From NCBI GenBank assembly GCA_017303335.1, contig JAFLBK010000001.1, forward strand, positions 1,245,001-1,309,000: a stretch of 64,000 nucleotides of DNA. The letters run 5' to 3'. Below, piece after piece: positions 35,162-45,452 of the stretch (position 1 is its first letter; each line of letters starts with the position of its first letter). The notes under the pieces are model-generated. The model saw only the letters and a program-made list of their open reading frames with translations, did no database searches and was not told the DNA's origin. Origin of the DNA: Chitinophagales bacterium (GTDB lineage Bacteria; Bacteroidota; Bacteroidia; Chitinophagales; Chitinophagaceae). The translations under genes were made by a program, and so were the position numbers.

Positions 35162-38038
35162 TTAAAGTGTCATTTTTATTGTTATGGATGTCTCCTTGTT
35201 TTCTGCTGAAGTAATTTCTATTGAACCATTTAACTCATTAATGCGGTGATTGATGTTTTTTAACCCATTGCCCGAAAAATCAGTATCAGTTTCAAACCCT
35301 TTACCATTGTCAGTTATACAAATTGATAAGTTCTCCTCATCCGCTGTAAATAAATAATTGGCTTTTGTGGCTGCAGCATGTTTTATGATATTTTGGGTAC
35401 ACTCCTGTATGCAGCGGAAAAGGTGCAGGGTTTGGTCCGGTGAAAGTTCTTTATATAAATTTCCGGAAGATTTACAAGTGTATTCAATATTGGTAACAGA
35501 AAACGTTCTTTGTAAAAACTCCCGAATACGGTTTACAAAACTTTCATAACTATGTGATGCTTCCTGCACTGCCCAAATAGTTTCCCTTAAAGTATTCATG
35601 GTGTCACGGCTGAGGTCGTTTAATTCCTGTACTTTTTTTAATGCGTCACCCGGTTGGTTAAGCCGGAGTTTGGTTTCTATATTATCGCTTTGTGCAATGA
35701 TGGTTACCAGATTGCTGCCCAGGTTATCATGGAGCTCACGGCTAATGCGTTCTCTTTCATCATTCAATTGCTGTTTAAACTTAAGTTCCCTTTCTTTTTG
35801 CCGTATTTTGTTTTTTTGATAGGCAGTGGCTATTAAGAAAGCCCCGAGTGCAGATGCCAGGAGGCTAAATACAATAAACCAGTTTTGTTGCCAAAACGGT
35901 TTTGTAACGTTGAAAGAACACAGTACTTTTTCTTCGCTTTCCACTCCTTCTTCATTTACCGTTTTTGCAATAAGCCTGTAGCTGCCGCTGCGGAGTTTGT
36001 TGAGTTCAACTGTCAGTGAATCTTTTAGTTCAGTAAATGCAAAGTCCCTGCCTTCCAGCTTAAAAAATATGATTGCCTTTGAAAAGGGGTTTACATTAAC
36101 CGGCCTGAAACTAAAAGCCAGGTGTTTGTATTGCTGGGGTATTTCAAAAACAGTATCGGTAATAGCCTCATTATTAAAAACAACATTGCTTAACAGCGGG
36201 CTTTTAGCAGTAGAAAAGGCTGACAATTCGCTAAGGTTATTAATAAATAAACCCTTTGCAGTGCCTGTGTATATGGTGTTGTTGTTTGAATCATATAGCG
36301 CAGCATGTACCCAATCGTTCAGCCCATCCCTCACCACCACTCCGGAATATGTGGTTACCATATTGGCCTCATATTTTCCCAGGTATTTATCTGTAAGAAT
36401 CCACACAGAATTGTTCTTGTCATGAAAAGTATAAATGCATCTGTTGCCGTTAATGCCTTGTTTTGCAGTAATAGTATTTATTACTTTACCATTTGCATAC
36501 ACTGCTACCCCCGTTTTTGTGCTTATCCAAAGGGTATCATGGTGTTCATGCACATGATACACTGCGTTGGAAGGCAAACCATCCTTAACAGTCAGCATTT
36601 TCTTTTTACCGGAAAAAAAAATCAGTTGCAGGCCATCTTCGTAATTAAACCCGGCGATACCGTTTTTTAAAGAAAGAATTTTCTCATTAACGTTTAGAGA
36701 AGCTGTATCGCTAAAACATTTTTTCCCTCTGTATTCCAGCAAGTAATTACCATAGCTTCCAGCAAATAATCGCCCCTCTTTTTCAACCACACTACTTATA
36801 CCGGCATATAGTGTAAACGTATCTTTTTTTATTAATTGGTTGTTCCTGATTTGATATTTTGTAAAACCCGTAAGCGTTGAAACATAAATATTATCGCCCC
36901 ATACATTTACCGACTGGATGTTTCTTTCTGTTAAACCAAATACATCGGTTTGTTTGATGCGGTTATTAAACCGCAAGAGTTTGTTTTCAATAGCTGCAAA
37001 AATGTAATTACCGTTTTGCGAAAGTTCCTTTATGGCCACATCTCCCGTGTGTATAGTAGCATTGCCTTCCGGCAATTTATAGATTAGGCCACCGCCCAAT
37101 GTGCAAAGCAACAATTTTCCGTTTCTTAATACATATGCACGGCTTACTAAATTGCTGCTAAGTCCGTCCTTCTCCGTGTAGTGCTGTACCACACCATTAT
37201 CACCTAGAAAAAAAACACCTTCCTTCTCATTGCAGGCAACAGTTTGATTTTTGTAGCGAATCGCATTTAAGTATGTATTATCTAGTGAAGAAGGTTGTGC
37301 TATTTTCTTTGCCAAACCATGTCCAGTTTTATAAATAGATTTATTGGAACAGAAAATATTTTCACCAACCCGCATCAGCACAAAGTTTTCATTTCTAAGA
37401 GAGATGCTCATTGTATCTATTGACCAGTCATTAGCCAGGCCAAATATCTTTTTATCAGGAATATGGTGGTTGGGGGCAGGGTTTGTGAACAGTTTTCTTG
37501 CAGTAAAATCTGCATACACATAATTGTAGTGCCTGTTTTCCGCTTGCTGAAAGGCTGAGTGAATAATATTCGGTTGCTTTGGACTTAGCCAATAGGCAGC
37601 AACATTGCCTGATAATTTAATGTTCTTGTGTTTATAGAAAAAAAGGTTGCCGTCATTATCTGTTTGAATCAGGTGGTGTAATACTTTGCTGGTTGCAAAT
37701 TGTAATTGATGTGTAACGGTATTAAAATGATATATACCCTTTGTGCTAATTGATAACCATAAGCCTTGTTTCCCGGCGCTAAAAATTTCGGCAATATAAT
37801 TACCTGGTAATCCTTCGTCTGTTGTAAGAAGTAGCCAGCGGAAGCCATCATATTTAGCCAACCCCTTATCGGTACCAATCCACAAAAAGCCATCACTGTC
37901 TTCGGCGGCTCCAAATACATAATTACTCGGCAGCCCATCCTTAGTAGTAATGGATTGAAACAGCGATACCTGCTGTGCTTTAGTATAAAGGCAGAAGGTA
38001 AAAGACATCACAATATATAAAACAATACCCTTTAGCAC
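35162..38038 (-). CDS. propeller-type sensor histidine kinase
   Basis: About 958 residues if translation starts at the GTG at 38038, which gives a proper signal peptide (VLKGIVLYIVMSFTFCLYTKAQ). An ATG at 38008 would cut the hydrophobic core, and one at 38119 would lie across the dyad operator. The periplasmic part is a propeller with blades such as FLWIGTDKGLAKYDG and TLWISTKTGVAVY, then a Y_Y_Y-like domain. A membrane helix follows at about 716-738, then HisKA_3 with His about 770 (RELHDNLGSNLV) and HATPase_c (DNGKGFETD, GNGLKNINHR). It forms an operon with the regulator at 34504. Strikingly AT-rich compared with genes before 34.4 kb. Confidence 0.93.
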   Translation of the reverse strand: MLKGIVLYIVMSFTFCLYTKAQQVSLFQSITTKDGLPSNYVFGAAEDSDGFLWIGTDKGLAKYDGFRWLLLTTDEGLPGNYIAEIFSAGKQGLWLSISTKGIYHFNTVTHQLQFATSKVLHHLIQTDNDGNLFFYKHKNIKLSGNVAAYWLSPKQPNIIHSAFQQAENRHYNYVYADFTARKLFTNPAPNHHIPDKKIFGLANDWSIDTMSISLRNENFVLMRVGENIFCSNKSIYKTGHGLAKKIAQPSSLDNTYLNAIRYKNQTVACNEKEGVFFLGDNGVVQHYTEKDGLSSNLVSRAYVLRNGKLLLCTLGGGLIYKLPEGNATIHTGDVAIKELSQNGNYIFAAIENKLLRFNNRIKQTDVFGLTERNIQSVNVWGDNIYVSTLTGFTKYQIRNNQLIKKDTFTLYAGISSVVEKEGRLFAGSYGNYLLEYRGKKCFSDTASLNVNEKILSLKNGIAGFNYEDGLQLIFFSGKKKMLTVKDGLPSNAVYHVHEHHDTLWISTKTGVAVYANGKVINTITAKQGINGNRCIYTFHDKNNSVWILTDKYLGKYEANMVTTYSGVVVRDGLNDWVHAALYDSNNNTIYTGTAKGLFINNLSELSAFSTAKSPLLSNVVFNNEAITDTVFEIPQQYKHLAFSFRPVNVNPFSKAIIFFKLEGRDFAFTELKDSLTVELNKLRSGSYRLIAKTVNEEGVESEEKVLCSFNVTKPFWQQNWFIVFSLLASALGAFLIATAYQKNKIRQKERELKFKQQLNDERERISRELHDNLGSNLVTIIAQSDNIETKLRLNQPGDALKKVQELNDLSRDTMNTLRETIWAVQEASHSYESFVNRIREFLQRTFSVTNIEYTCKSSGNLYKELSPDQTLHLFRCIQECTQNIIKHAAATKANYLFTADEENLSICITDNGKGFETDTDFSGNGLKNINHRINELNGSIEITSAENKETSITIKMTL

Positions 38039-38075
38039 TGATATGTTACAAAGTTTGCGATAAAGATAGCATGGA

Positions 38076-38124
38076 AAATACGCAGTTCGTCGTATTTGGG
38101 GGAGTTTGTGGTTTGGCAACTTTG
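38076..38124 (+). promoter_or_regulatory. perfect dyad operator in the divergent kinase/adhesin promoter
   Basis: AAATACG (38076-38082), CAGTTCGT, CGTATTT (38091-38097) is a perfect 7-8-7 inverted repeat. TTTG overlapping its right arm (38095-38098) stands 18 bases before CAACTTTG (38117-38124), a one-mismatch -7 element for the + gene starting at 38144. The geometry equals that at 26379. On the other strand TATCTTTA (38061-38068) may serve the kinase gene. Confidence 0.6.
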
Positions 38125-38143
38125 GGATAATAATTATTTCAGC

Positions 38144-41100
38144 ATGCGCAAACCATTTCTATCACTATTTGCAGTACTGTTGACAGCAAACAGTTTATTT
38201 GCCCAGTTAACAGGCATCAAAACCATTCCTGGTGATTATGCAACTATTGCTACCGCTATTGCAGCACTTAATAGCAGCGGCGTAGGTGCTGGTGGTGTTA
38301 CATTTAACATTGCTGCTGGGTATACCGAAACTGGTAATAACACAATAACAGCCACAGGCACAGCCGCCAATCCAATCATTTTTCAGAAAAGCGGCGCTGG
38401 GGCAAACCCAACAATAACTGCTGGTACTGGAACAGGCTTAGACGCTATTTTTAAAATGATCGGTAGCGACTATATTACTTTTGATGGCATTAGTGTTCAG
38501 GAAAATCCGGCTAATACAACTAATGCTGAGAGAACGGAATATGGGTTTGCTTTTTTTAAGCCAAATCAAGATAATGGATGTCAATATAATACTATCAAAA
38601 ATTGTAGTATTTCACTAGATGGAACTTACTATGCAACTGACCCAACTTGGGGAGCAATTTATCAGGCATTTGGAATAACGCTATATAGTGCTCCCAATGT
38701 ACTCACTAATCTAAATACTGAACCATCACCAACTACGGTTGCGGCAGGCAATGCATTTAATGTATTTCAAAATAACAGCATTACTAACGTATCAAACGGT
38801 ATATATGCAGTAGGAAACAGAAACATCGGTAATGTAAACTTCAGTGATAGAAACAATATCATCTCAAATAACAACATCTATGATATTGGCGGACTTAGTG
38901 CTGCTGCGTTGGGAATCAATATAACCCAACTCTCTAATACTACAATAACTAATAACAACATTGCAACCAAACCAACACATCCTCACACCTGCTATGGAAT
39001 TAGGTATCAACCCGATGGACTATCGGGAGTATTAATCCAAAGTAATACCATAAACATAAGCAATAACCAACCCGGTGGTTTAGAACAAGTAGCAATAATG
39101 ATTTATGGCGGTGGTACAATAGCTGCAGACCCAGCATGGAAAACTATTGATATAAAAAACAACACTATCCAATCTTCTAATTCAAACTATGGATATCAGG
39201 GTATTTATTGCTTGTATGGTACTGCCGAATTTGAAAATATTGAAGGTAACAATGTAGGATTAAGCAATCATGTTGCCGTATCGGGTGGCGGCACCGGAAT
39301 TCAGGTACAAAACTGGTGGAGCCATCAAACAAGTATTACAATAAAAAACAATAGCATAACCGGGCATGCTGCACCTGGGGGATTAGCCGTTTATGGTATT
39401 TACTCCACCGATAATACAGATTTATGCACCATTGAGAATAACAGAATTTATAATAATAGTGTTGGCAGTATTGTAGGAATTTATTCAGCAAGTAAAGCTG
39501 GTTCATTAATAAAAAACAACATTATCGATGCAGGGCCTGCAACCACCATCAATACTTTTACTGGTATGCAGATAGCGAATGAAGGGCAGTTGGTTTATAA
39601 TAATCTTATTTCTTGCAGAGCTACAGCTACAGGCTCTGCAAATTATGTTGGTATTGAAATGAACTCACCTGTCGGTGCTGTACCCATTAAGCTGCATCAC
39701 AATACGGTATATTTAAGTGGTGGAAGTACGGTAAATAATACTAGTAAAGCCCTGGCTTTAAACACTACCCAGCCCATACAGCTAAACAACAACATTTTTT
39801 ACAACAATATGGTTGCAGGAAGCGGTGTTAGTCAAATAAATGCTTTTTGGAATCAGCAAATAATTACTACTACTAACTTTCTTTCAAGAAATAATTTGTT
39901 TTATGCAGGTACACCAAGCGCTACTAACAGAATTTATTCTTCTGCCAATGGAAATTTTCAAACATTGGAGAATTTTAAACTGCATGTATGTTCAAAAGAT
40001 ATTAATTCCGTTACCGAAACCGTTCCTTTCCTGAGTTTGGATTATACCAATCCAAATTATTTGCACATAAACCCTGCTGTACCTTCTTTGGTAAATAATA
40101 TGGGTTTTGCTAGCGCCGAGGTTCCGCTTGATTACGATGGTGATGCAAGAAATGCAACTACTCCAGATATAGGGGCCGATGAATTAAGCGGACTAGCCGG
40201 TACGCTTTCTACTCCGTTAACGCCACCTGTACTTTGGCTAAAAGCAGACGCCGAGGTATTTACGGATGCGGGTATTACAGCAGCGATGAATGGACAAACT
40301 GTACAGCAATGGAACGATCAGAGTTGTAATGGGTATAATGTTACACAAACAACGGTATCTAATAGACCTACATGGGAGCAATATGCCTTTAATGGCAAAC
40401 CCGCCTTATTTTTTGATGGAAATGCCGGGAATTATTATTTGAACAACCTTACACAAAATTTGGTAAGTCCGGGAGCAGCAAGAACGGTCTTTGTGGTAGC
40501 TAAGAAAAGATGCCTGATGGATGACGGCGGTGCATTATTTACTTTTAGACGCACCAGTTTTATGGCAACGTTGGAATGGGTAAAATATGCAGGCAATACA
40601 TACATATACTCGGATGGAGTAGCAGGTTCTGGCGTTAATAATGCCACAGTAGAAGAGACGCTGGATGAAGTTGTAGCAAATAATCCAACTGTGATGACGT
40701 ATTATGTACCTGCCGCAAATGCCAATATAGAGTTTTTTTTAAATGGCAATCAGCAACCGGTTTCTCAGGCTGGGAACGTAGCTAACGAAACGGGTACAAC
40801 AGGTTTTACTGTTGGTGATAGAGAAGATATAACATCGCAATCCTGGGATGGTTGGATTGCCGAAATAATTGTTTATGACAGGGCTTTGACAACTGCCGAA
40901 CGTCAAAGCGTCGAAAATTACTTACAAACAAAATATGTTTCTGCCGGTTTGCCCGCCGTATTTAATAATATTCCAACATCAACAGTAAGCAGTAATTCTG
41001 TTCAAACAGATGCGTCGTGGAAACATACGTACAATACAGGTAATGTTGCTCATGTAATTGTATCTGTAAAAGATAATTGCCTTAACCTTGGCGCTATTAA

Positions 41101-41992
41101 CAGCACTGTTTACATTGATGCAACCGCAGGGCTGTATAATGGCATGCGATATATGCGCAGGCATTATACTATAAAACCCACACTAGACCCTGCTGGCACC
41201 AAAAGAGTAAGATTGTACTATACCAATGCTGATTTTGCAGATTTGCAAACCTATATTCCCTCGCTTAATTCAGCTTCACAGCTGGTAGTAACTAAGTATA
41301 CCGGTACAAATGAGGATGGGGTGTACGACCCCGGCGGCGGAACTGCAGTTCTCATTCCTTCTTCACAGATCACAAGAGGATCGGTGTTTGGCGTGAATTA
41401 CCTGGAGTTCGATGTAACGGGCTTCAGCGAATTCTGGATCCATACCGGAAACGGAGTACTCCCGCTTCAGTTTCTTTCATTTCGTCTTCGCCCCTGCTCT
41501 GCGGATCAGGTATGTATTGATTGGAAAACGACCCATGAAGTAAACGTCTCAAATTTTGAAGTGGAACGCAGTACCGATGGAGCCGCTTTCTATACCATTG
41601 CACGCATGCCTGCCCGTAATCTATCGCACAATGAATACACATACACAGATAATATTATTTCTCTGCGGGATACATTACAGGCCTATTACCGCATCAAACA
41701 GGTAGACCAGGATGGCCGGTACAGCTACAGCCATATCGAACGCATCGGGTGGCAGCAGTCTCCCATTGATGTGTACCCGACATCGGTCAATACCGGTTTT
41801 CATGTTAATAACCGTACAACCCGGCCGGCCGAATTGCTGTTGTTCAGTGCCGACGGGCGATTGCTGCAACGGCAGAAACTGGCGGCCGGCCATAATGAAA
41901 TAGCGCTTGCTGCATCGTACCGGGGAATGCTCTTCTATAAAGTGATGCTGCATACACAAGTTCTTGTGCAGGGTAAACTCATGCGGTTCTGA
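38144..41992 (+). CDS. beta-helix and concanavalin-like surface protein
   Basis: 1282 residues from the ATG at 38144 (signal peptide PFLSLFAVLLTANSLFAQ); the in-frame ATG at 38096 lies in the operator. Residues about 30-690 look like a right-handed parallel beta-helix, with many short Asn-rich turns (NTIKNCSI, NNSITNVSNGIY, IKNNSITGHA). A concanavalin-like domain follows (VLWLKADAEVFTDAGIT), very similar to the N-terminal domain of the giant LamG protein. The end has the LPLQFLSFRLR bridging region and a degenerate sorting-domain-like tail (IDVYPTSVNTGFHV). Probably secreted or surface-bound. Base composition changes from AT-rich to the local norm near 41.3 kb inside the gene. Confidence 0.88.
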   Translation: MRKPFLSLFAVLLTANSLFAQLTGIKTIPGDYATIATAIAALNSSGVGAGGVTFNIAAGYTETGNNTITATGTAANPIIFQKSGAGANPTITAGTGTGLDAIFKMIGSDYITFDGISVQENPANTTNAERTEYGFAFFKPNQDNGCQYNTIKNCSISLDGTYYATDPTWGAIYQAFGITLYSAPNVLTNLNTEPSPTTVAAGNAFNVFQNNSITNVSNGIYAVGNRNIGNVNFSDRNNIISNNNIYDIGGLSAAALGINITQLSNTTITNNNIATKPTHPHTCYGIRYQPDGLSGVLIQSNTINISNNQPGGLEQVAIMIYGGGTIAADPAWKTIDIKNNTIQSSNSNYGYQGIYCLYGTAEFENIEGNNVGLSNHVAVSGGGTGIQVQNWWSHQTSITIKNNSITGHAAPGGLAVYGIYSTDNTDLCTIENNRIYNNSVGSIVGIYSASKAGSLIKNNIIDAGPATTINTFTGMQIANEGQLVYNNLISCRATATGSANYVGIEMNSPVGAVPIKLHHNTVYLSGGSTVNNTSKALALNTTQPIQLNNNIFYNNMVAGSGVSQINAFWNQQIITTTNFLSRNNLFYAGTPSATNRIYSSANGNFQTLENFKLHVCSKDINSVTETVPFLSLDYTNPNYLHINPAVPSLVNNMGFASAEVPLDYDGDARNATTPDIGADELSGLAGTLSTPLTPPVLWLKADAEVFTDAGITAAMNGQTVQQWNDQSCNGYNVTQTTVSNRPTWEQYAFNGKPALFFDGNAGNYYLNNLTQNLVSPGAARTVFVVAKKRCLMDDGGALFTFRRTSFMATLEWVKYAGNTYIYSDGVAGSGVNNATVEETLDEVVANNPTVMTYYVPAANANIEFFLNGNQQPVSQAGNVANETGTTGFTVGDREDITSQSWDGWIAEIIVYDRALTTAERQSVENYLQTKYVSAGLPAVFNNIPTSTVSSNSVQTDASWKHTYNTGNVAHVIVSVKDNCLNLGAINSTVYIDATAGLYNGMRYMRRHYTIKPTLDPAGTKRVRLYYTNADFADLQTYIPSLNSASQLVVTKYTGTNEDGVYDPGGGTAVLIPSSQITRGSVFGVNYLEFDVTGFSEFWIHTGNGVLPLQFLSFRLRPCSADQVCIDWKTTHEVNVSNFEVERSTDGAAFYTIARMPARNLSHNEYTYTDNIISLRDTLQAYYRIKQVDQDGRYSYSHIERIGWQQSPIDVYPTSVNTGFHVNNRTTRPAELLLFSADGRLLQRQKLAAGHNEIALAASYRGMLFYKVMLHTQVLVQGKLMRF

Positions 41993-42027
41993 GATCAGGA
42001 TAACTATTAAAACAATAACCGGCTAAC

Positions 42028-43749
42028 ATGAAAAAAAAGCTATTGATAGTGGCACTTGCCATTATCTCAGTCCAGTCAATCCAGGCGCAGTTGAATCCGT
42101 TAAAGAAAAAAAATAAAGAAGAGAAACAGGCTGCTGATTCCCTGGCAACCAACAGGGATGGGGAAGAAAAGGAGAAAAAGAAAAGCGGGGGCTTTTTTCA
42201 GAAAATGGTGGGTAAGATATCCAAGGGAGCGGGCAATATGGTTGGCTCAGCTTCGGGTATGGTAGCCACGCTTGATAACCTCGAAGAAGCGGATGTGATT
42301 GCTTCGATGGGAACCAATATCTACTCCAAGGATCTTGGACTTATCGTTACCGATTTTCTCGGCAAGGACTGGGTGAACAACGGCGATTTTACCATGCTGC
42401 AGTTGTCGTCGAAGGATGCCTATAAAAACTATAAATACGGCGGCAGCATCAAGGTGAACGGAACTGAATTGAAGCATGTGAGCATGGGTATTTATACAGC
42501 TACCGAAAACCCGGGTACAACCAGTAAAAAGATCAGCTTCGAAAGGAATGGCGTTGTGGAAGGAAGTTTTGAGATACCAATGCCGGCCAGGAAGATCAAA
42601 CTCGTATCGGTGAACGGCCAAAGCAGCAATGCGAAAGTAGACCTCACCAAAGAGGTTACCCTGGAGCTGAGCAATTATTCTACCGGGCCGGATGCGCTGG
42701 TGCGCATCGATGTAGTGGGTACGATACTGGGCATCCGCAGTCTGTACATGGTGGCGTATGTAAAACCGGCCGATAAACTGGTGCTGCCCGCTGCCGCATT
42801 CCGCAATATCGAAACAACGAACAACGGTGTAAAGTTCAAAGACTGTTACCTGGCGGTGAGCGATCAGCAATTGGTAAAGGCGTTGAATCCTTCCGGCAAG
42901 ATACCCGCCTCCCAGCAGGTTGTTACCGGTAGCAACGACGGCATGTGGATCGATGTTGGTTCAAGTTCGGGTAACAGCGACGGCTTTACGATCAACAGTG
43001 GGAAGGCTGTGGTAACGAAAAAGAATGCGGCCTATGCCAAGCCGTTGAGTTTTGCCCGGAACGTGGCGGTGAGTTCCTTCTATACCTATGGCACCACCTA
43101 CCTCTACGATGTAAAAAACAATAACTGGACACAGTCGACCACCACCAAAACAATCGACTTCCCGGATATCCCGGATGCTTACCTGAAGAACATGCTGGAT
43201 GACCTGTATGCGAAGATGACGCTGGCCTACGCGGAGGTGACGGGAAGTAATGTAATGCCTGTGACTACGATTCCGGCCTTACCTGCCTACGCGAACACGA
43301 AGAAGTTCTTTCCCGAAGAAGTGAACAACGACGGAGAATTCCTGGTCGTGCACAAGGAACTGGCTCCGCTCCGGACCCTCAGTTCGGTGAACAACAGTTA
43401 TTACGGGGAGAATACGCTGCTCAATGAAGCGAAGGCGGATGCATTACTGAAAGTATCGCTGATCTGCCAGTTAAGCTGGGATAATAAACCCAAAATGACG
43501 CCGTACCTCTCGGTGGAACTGGTGGGCGCATCGAATGGGGGTTTTCGCTCGTACGCCGGAAGCACAAAATACTTTTCGATGAACATCACCGGTAATCCGT
43601 ATGAACTTAAAAAGGGAAAAGAAGTGCAGTTTGATAATGTATTCCAGGTGGATGAATTTGTGAGCGAGTTCCGGAAAGCCCTTGCGGCCCTGAAAGCGAA
43701 GGAACAAACGCTGCCGGAGTATGAACAGATCTGGAATTTGCAGCGTTGA
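42028..43749 (+). CDS. exported protein of unknown function
   Basis: 573 residues with a signal peptide (LLIVALAIISVQSIQAQ), then a highly charged Lys/Glu-rich stretch (about 25-55) and a short Gly-rich helix (VGKISKGAGNMVGSASGM). The rest is a mixed alpha/beta region with no recognised family; motifs such as VASMGTNIYSKDLGLIV-like and GFRSYAGSTKYFSMNITG are visible. It is probably periplasmic. It follows the surface-protein gene by 35 bases but has the normal base composition of the region, so co-function is uncertain. A weak hairpin terminator lies at 43795. Confidence 0.75.
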   Translation: MKKKLLIVALAIISVQSIQAQLNPLKKKNKEEKQAADSLATNRDGEEKEKKKSGGFFQKMVGKISKGAGNMVGSASGMVATLDNLEEADVIASMGTNIYSKDLGLIVTDFLGKDWVNNGDFTMLQLSSKDAYKNYKYGGSIKVNGTELKHVSMGIYTATENPGTTSKKISFERNGVVEGSFEIPMPARKIKLVSVNGQSSNAKVDLTKEVTLELSNYSTGPDALVRIDVVGTILGIRSLYMVAYVKPADKLVLPAAAFRNIETTNNGVKFKDCYLAVSDQQLVKALNPSGKIPASQQVVTGSNDGMWIDVGSSSGNSDGFTINSGKAVVTKKNAAYAKPLSFARNVAVSSFYTYGTTYLYDVKNNNWTQSTTTKTIDFPDIPDAYLKNMLDDLYAKMTLAYAEVTGSNVMPVTTIPALPAYANTKKFFPEEVNNDGEFLVVHKELAPLRTLSSVNNSYYGENTLLNEAKADALLKVSLICQLSWDNKPKMTPYLSVELVGASNGGFRSYAGSTKYFSMNITGNPYELKKGKEVQFDNVFQVDEFVSEFRKALAALKAKEQTLPEYEQIWNLQR

Positions 43750-43794
43750 CCCCTGGTTTTTGATCCCCCCTTCTTTATATGTAAGCATGGATGC

Positions 43795-43824
43795 AGGCCT
43801 GTTTGATACAGGCTTGTTTCTTTT
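43795..43824 (+). terminator. possible weak terminator
   Basis: AGGCCTG (43795-43801), loop TTTGATA, CAGGCTT (43809-43815) with one G-U pair, then GTTTCTTTT. It overlaps a possible -33 element (TTTG 43802-43805) for the next gene. Confidence 0.45.
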
Positions 43825-43839
43825 GGTTATTTTTGATCC

Positions 43840-44643
43840 ATGAGCGACTATCAAACCATGTTCGAAGCCAACCGTGCTTCCTGGAACAAACGGACCGGCG
43901 TGCATAAGGATTCGGCGTTTTATGATCTCGCCTCTTTTAAAAAGGGAAAAACTTCGCTGATGCCCATTGAACTGGGCGGGTTGGGAAATGTACATGGCAA
44001 ATCCCTGCTGCATCTGCAGTGTCATTTTGGAATGGATACCCTGAGCTGGGAGCGGGAAGGAGCGATCGTAACCGGGGTCGACATCAGCGATGAAGCCATC
44101 AGACTGGCCAACGAAGTGCGGGATGAACTTGGACTTAAGGCCGAATTCATCCGCAGTAATGTATACGACCTGGAAGCGCAACTTGATAAGCAATTCGACA
44201 TTGTCTTTACTTCTTACGGAACCATCGGCTGGCTGCCCGACCTGGATCGCTGGGCAGGTGTCGTTTCACATTTCCTGAAGCCCGGCGGCACTTTTTATAT
44301 GGCCGACTTCCACCCGGTGCTCTGGATGATGGATGAATCGTTTGAACGGATCAAATACGACTACTTCAATACCGCCGTGATTACGGAAGAGATATCCGGA
44401 ACCTATTCCGACCGCGATGCGCCGATCCGTTCGATCGAACACAGCTGGAACCATCCGTTTTCCGAGATATTCGCGGCGCTGATCGGCCATGGACTGCAGG
44501 TTGTACAGTTTCATGAATTTCCCTTCTCGCCCTATAATTGTTTTAATAAACTGGAACAGCGGGCCGATGGCATGTGGATCATCAGCGGGATGGATGAAAA
44601 AATGCCCATGATGTATTCCATAAAGGCGATTAAACAGGGATAA
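43840..44643 (+). CDS. class I SAM-dependent methyltransferase
   Basis: 267 residues. The SAM-binding fold is evident from [19 protein letters not shown] (motif I region), [11 protein letters not shown] (motif II acidic residue) and [17 protein letters not shown]. The length and the NRASWNKR start are typical of small-molecule methyltransferases of this family; the substrate is unknown. A possible -7 element TATTTTTG at 43828-43835 ends four bases before the ATG, suggesting a leaderless transcript. pyrH follows after 28 bases. Confidence 0.9.
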   Translation: MSDYQTMFEANRASWNKRTGVHKDSAFYDLASFKKGKTSLMPIELGGLGNVHGKSLLHLQCHFGMDTLSWEREGAIVTGVDISDEAIRLANEVRDELGLKAEFIRSNVYDLEAQLDKQFDIVFTSYGTIGWLPDLDRWAGVVSHFLKPGGTFYMADFHPVLWMMDESFERIKYDYFNTAVITEEISGTYSDRDAPIRSIEHSWNHPFSEIFAALIGHGLQVVQFHEFPFSPYNCFNKLEQRADGMWIISGMDEKMPMMYSIKAIKQG

Positions 44644-44671
44644 ACCATATCTTCGCAAAAATTCTGCTGCG

Positions 44672-45382
44672 ATGCTTCCTAAATACAAAAGGATACTGCT
44701 GAAACTTTCCGGTGAATCATTGATGGGCGACAAAAATTTCGGGATCGATCCGGATGTGATCGCCCGGTATGCCCAGGATGTTAAATCGATCATCGACCTG
44801 GGAGTACAGGTGGCCATCGTCATCGGCGGCGGTAATATTTACCGCGGGATGAATGAGGCGACAAGCGGTATTGAACGGGCGCAGGGCGATTATATGGGTA
44901 TGCTGGCCACCGTCATCAATGGAATGGCTGTGCAAAGCGGACTGGAGAAAGCCGGTATCTATACCCGCCTGCAAAGCGCCATCAAAATGGAACAGATCGC
45001 CGAACCTTATATCCGCCGTCGGGCCATGCGTCACCTCGAAAAAGGCCGCGTGGTGATCTTTGGCGCCGGAACCGGTAATCCTTACTTCACGACCGATACA
45101 GCGGGCTCGCTTCGTGCCATCGAGATCAAGGCCGATGTGATCCTGAAAGGAACCCGGGTGAATGGTATCTATACCGCCGATCCGGAGAAGGACCCAACCG
45201 CCACGAAATACGAAACCATCTCCTACGCCGAGTGTATCCAGAAAAACCTCAAAGTAATGGACATGACGGCCTTCACCCTTTGCATGGAAAATAACCTGCC
45301 CATTGTTGTATTCGATATGAATAAGGAAGGCAACCTGCTCAAAGTGGTAACAGGCGAAAAAGTGGGTACGCTTGTAAACTAA
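44672..45382 (+). CDS. pyrH: UMP kinase
   Basis: 236 residues, full length for bacterial UMP kinase. [20 protein letters not shown] at the start, [13 protein letters not shown] for phosphate binding, [20 protein letters not shown], and [17 protein letters not shown]. It phosphorylates UMP to UDP in pyrimidine nucleotide synthesis and is usually hexameric and GTP-activated. Preceded closely by the methyltransferase gene and followed by a bidirectional terminator. Confidence 0.98.
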   Translation: MLPKYKRILLKLSGESLMGDKNFGIDPDVIARYAQDVKSIIDLGVQVAIVIGGGNIYRGMNEATSGIERAQGDYMGMLATVINGMAVQSGLEKAGIYTRLQSAIKMEQIAEPYIRRRAMRHLEKGRVVIFGAGTGNPYFTTDTAGSLRAIEIKADVILKGTRVNGIYTADPEKDPTATKYETISYAECIQKNLKVMDMTAFTLCMENNLPIVVFDMNKEGNLLKVVTGEKVGTLVN

Positions 45383-45401
45383 AAGAACGTACAGTAAAAT
45401 A

Positions 45402-45434
45402 AAAAGGCTGCACTCCCCCGGGATGCAGCCTTTT
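45402..45434. terminator. bidirectional terminator between pyrH and the lipoprotein gene
   Basis: AAAAGGCTGCA (45402-45412) and TGCAGCCTTTT (45424-45434), an 11-bp perfect stem with A and T runs on both sides. It fits convergent transcription. Confidence 0.88.
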
Positions 45435-45452
45435 GCATTGTCATGGTTCGGG

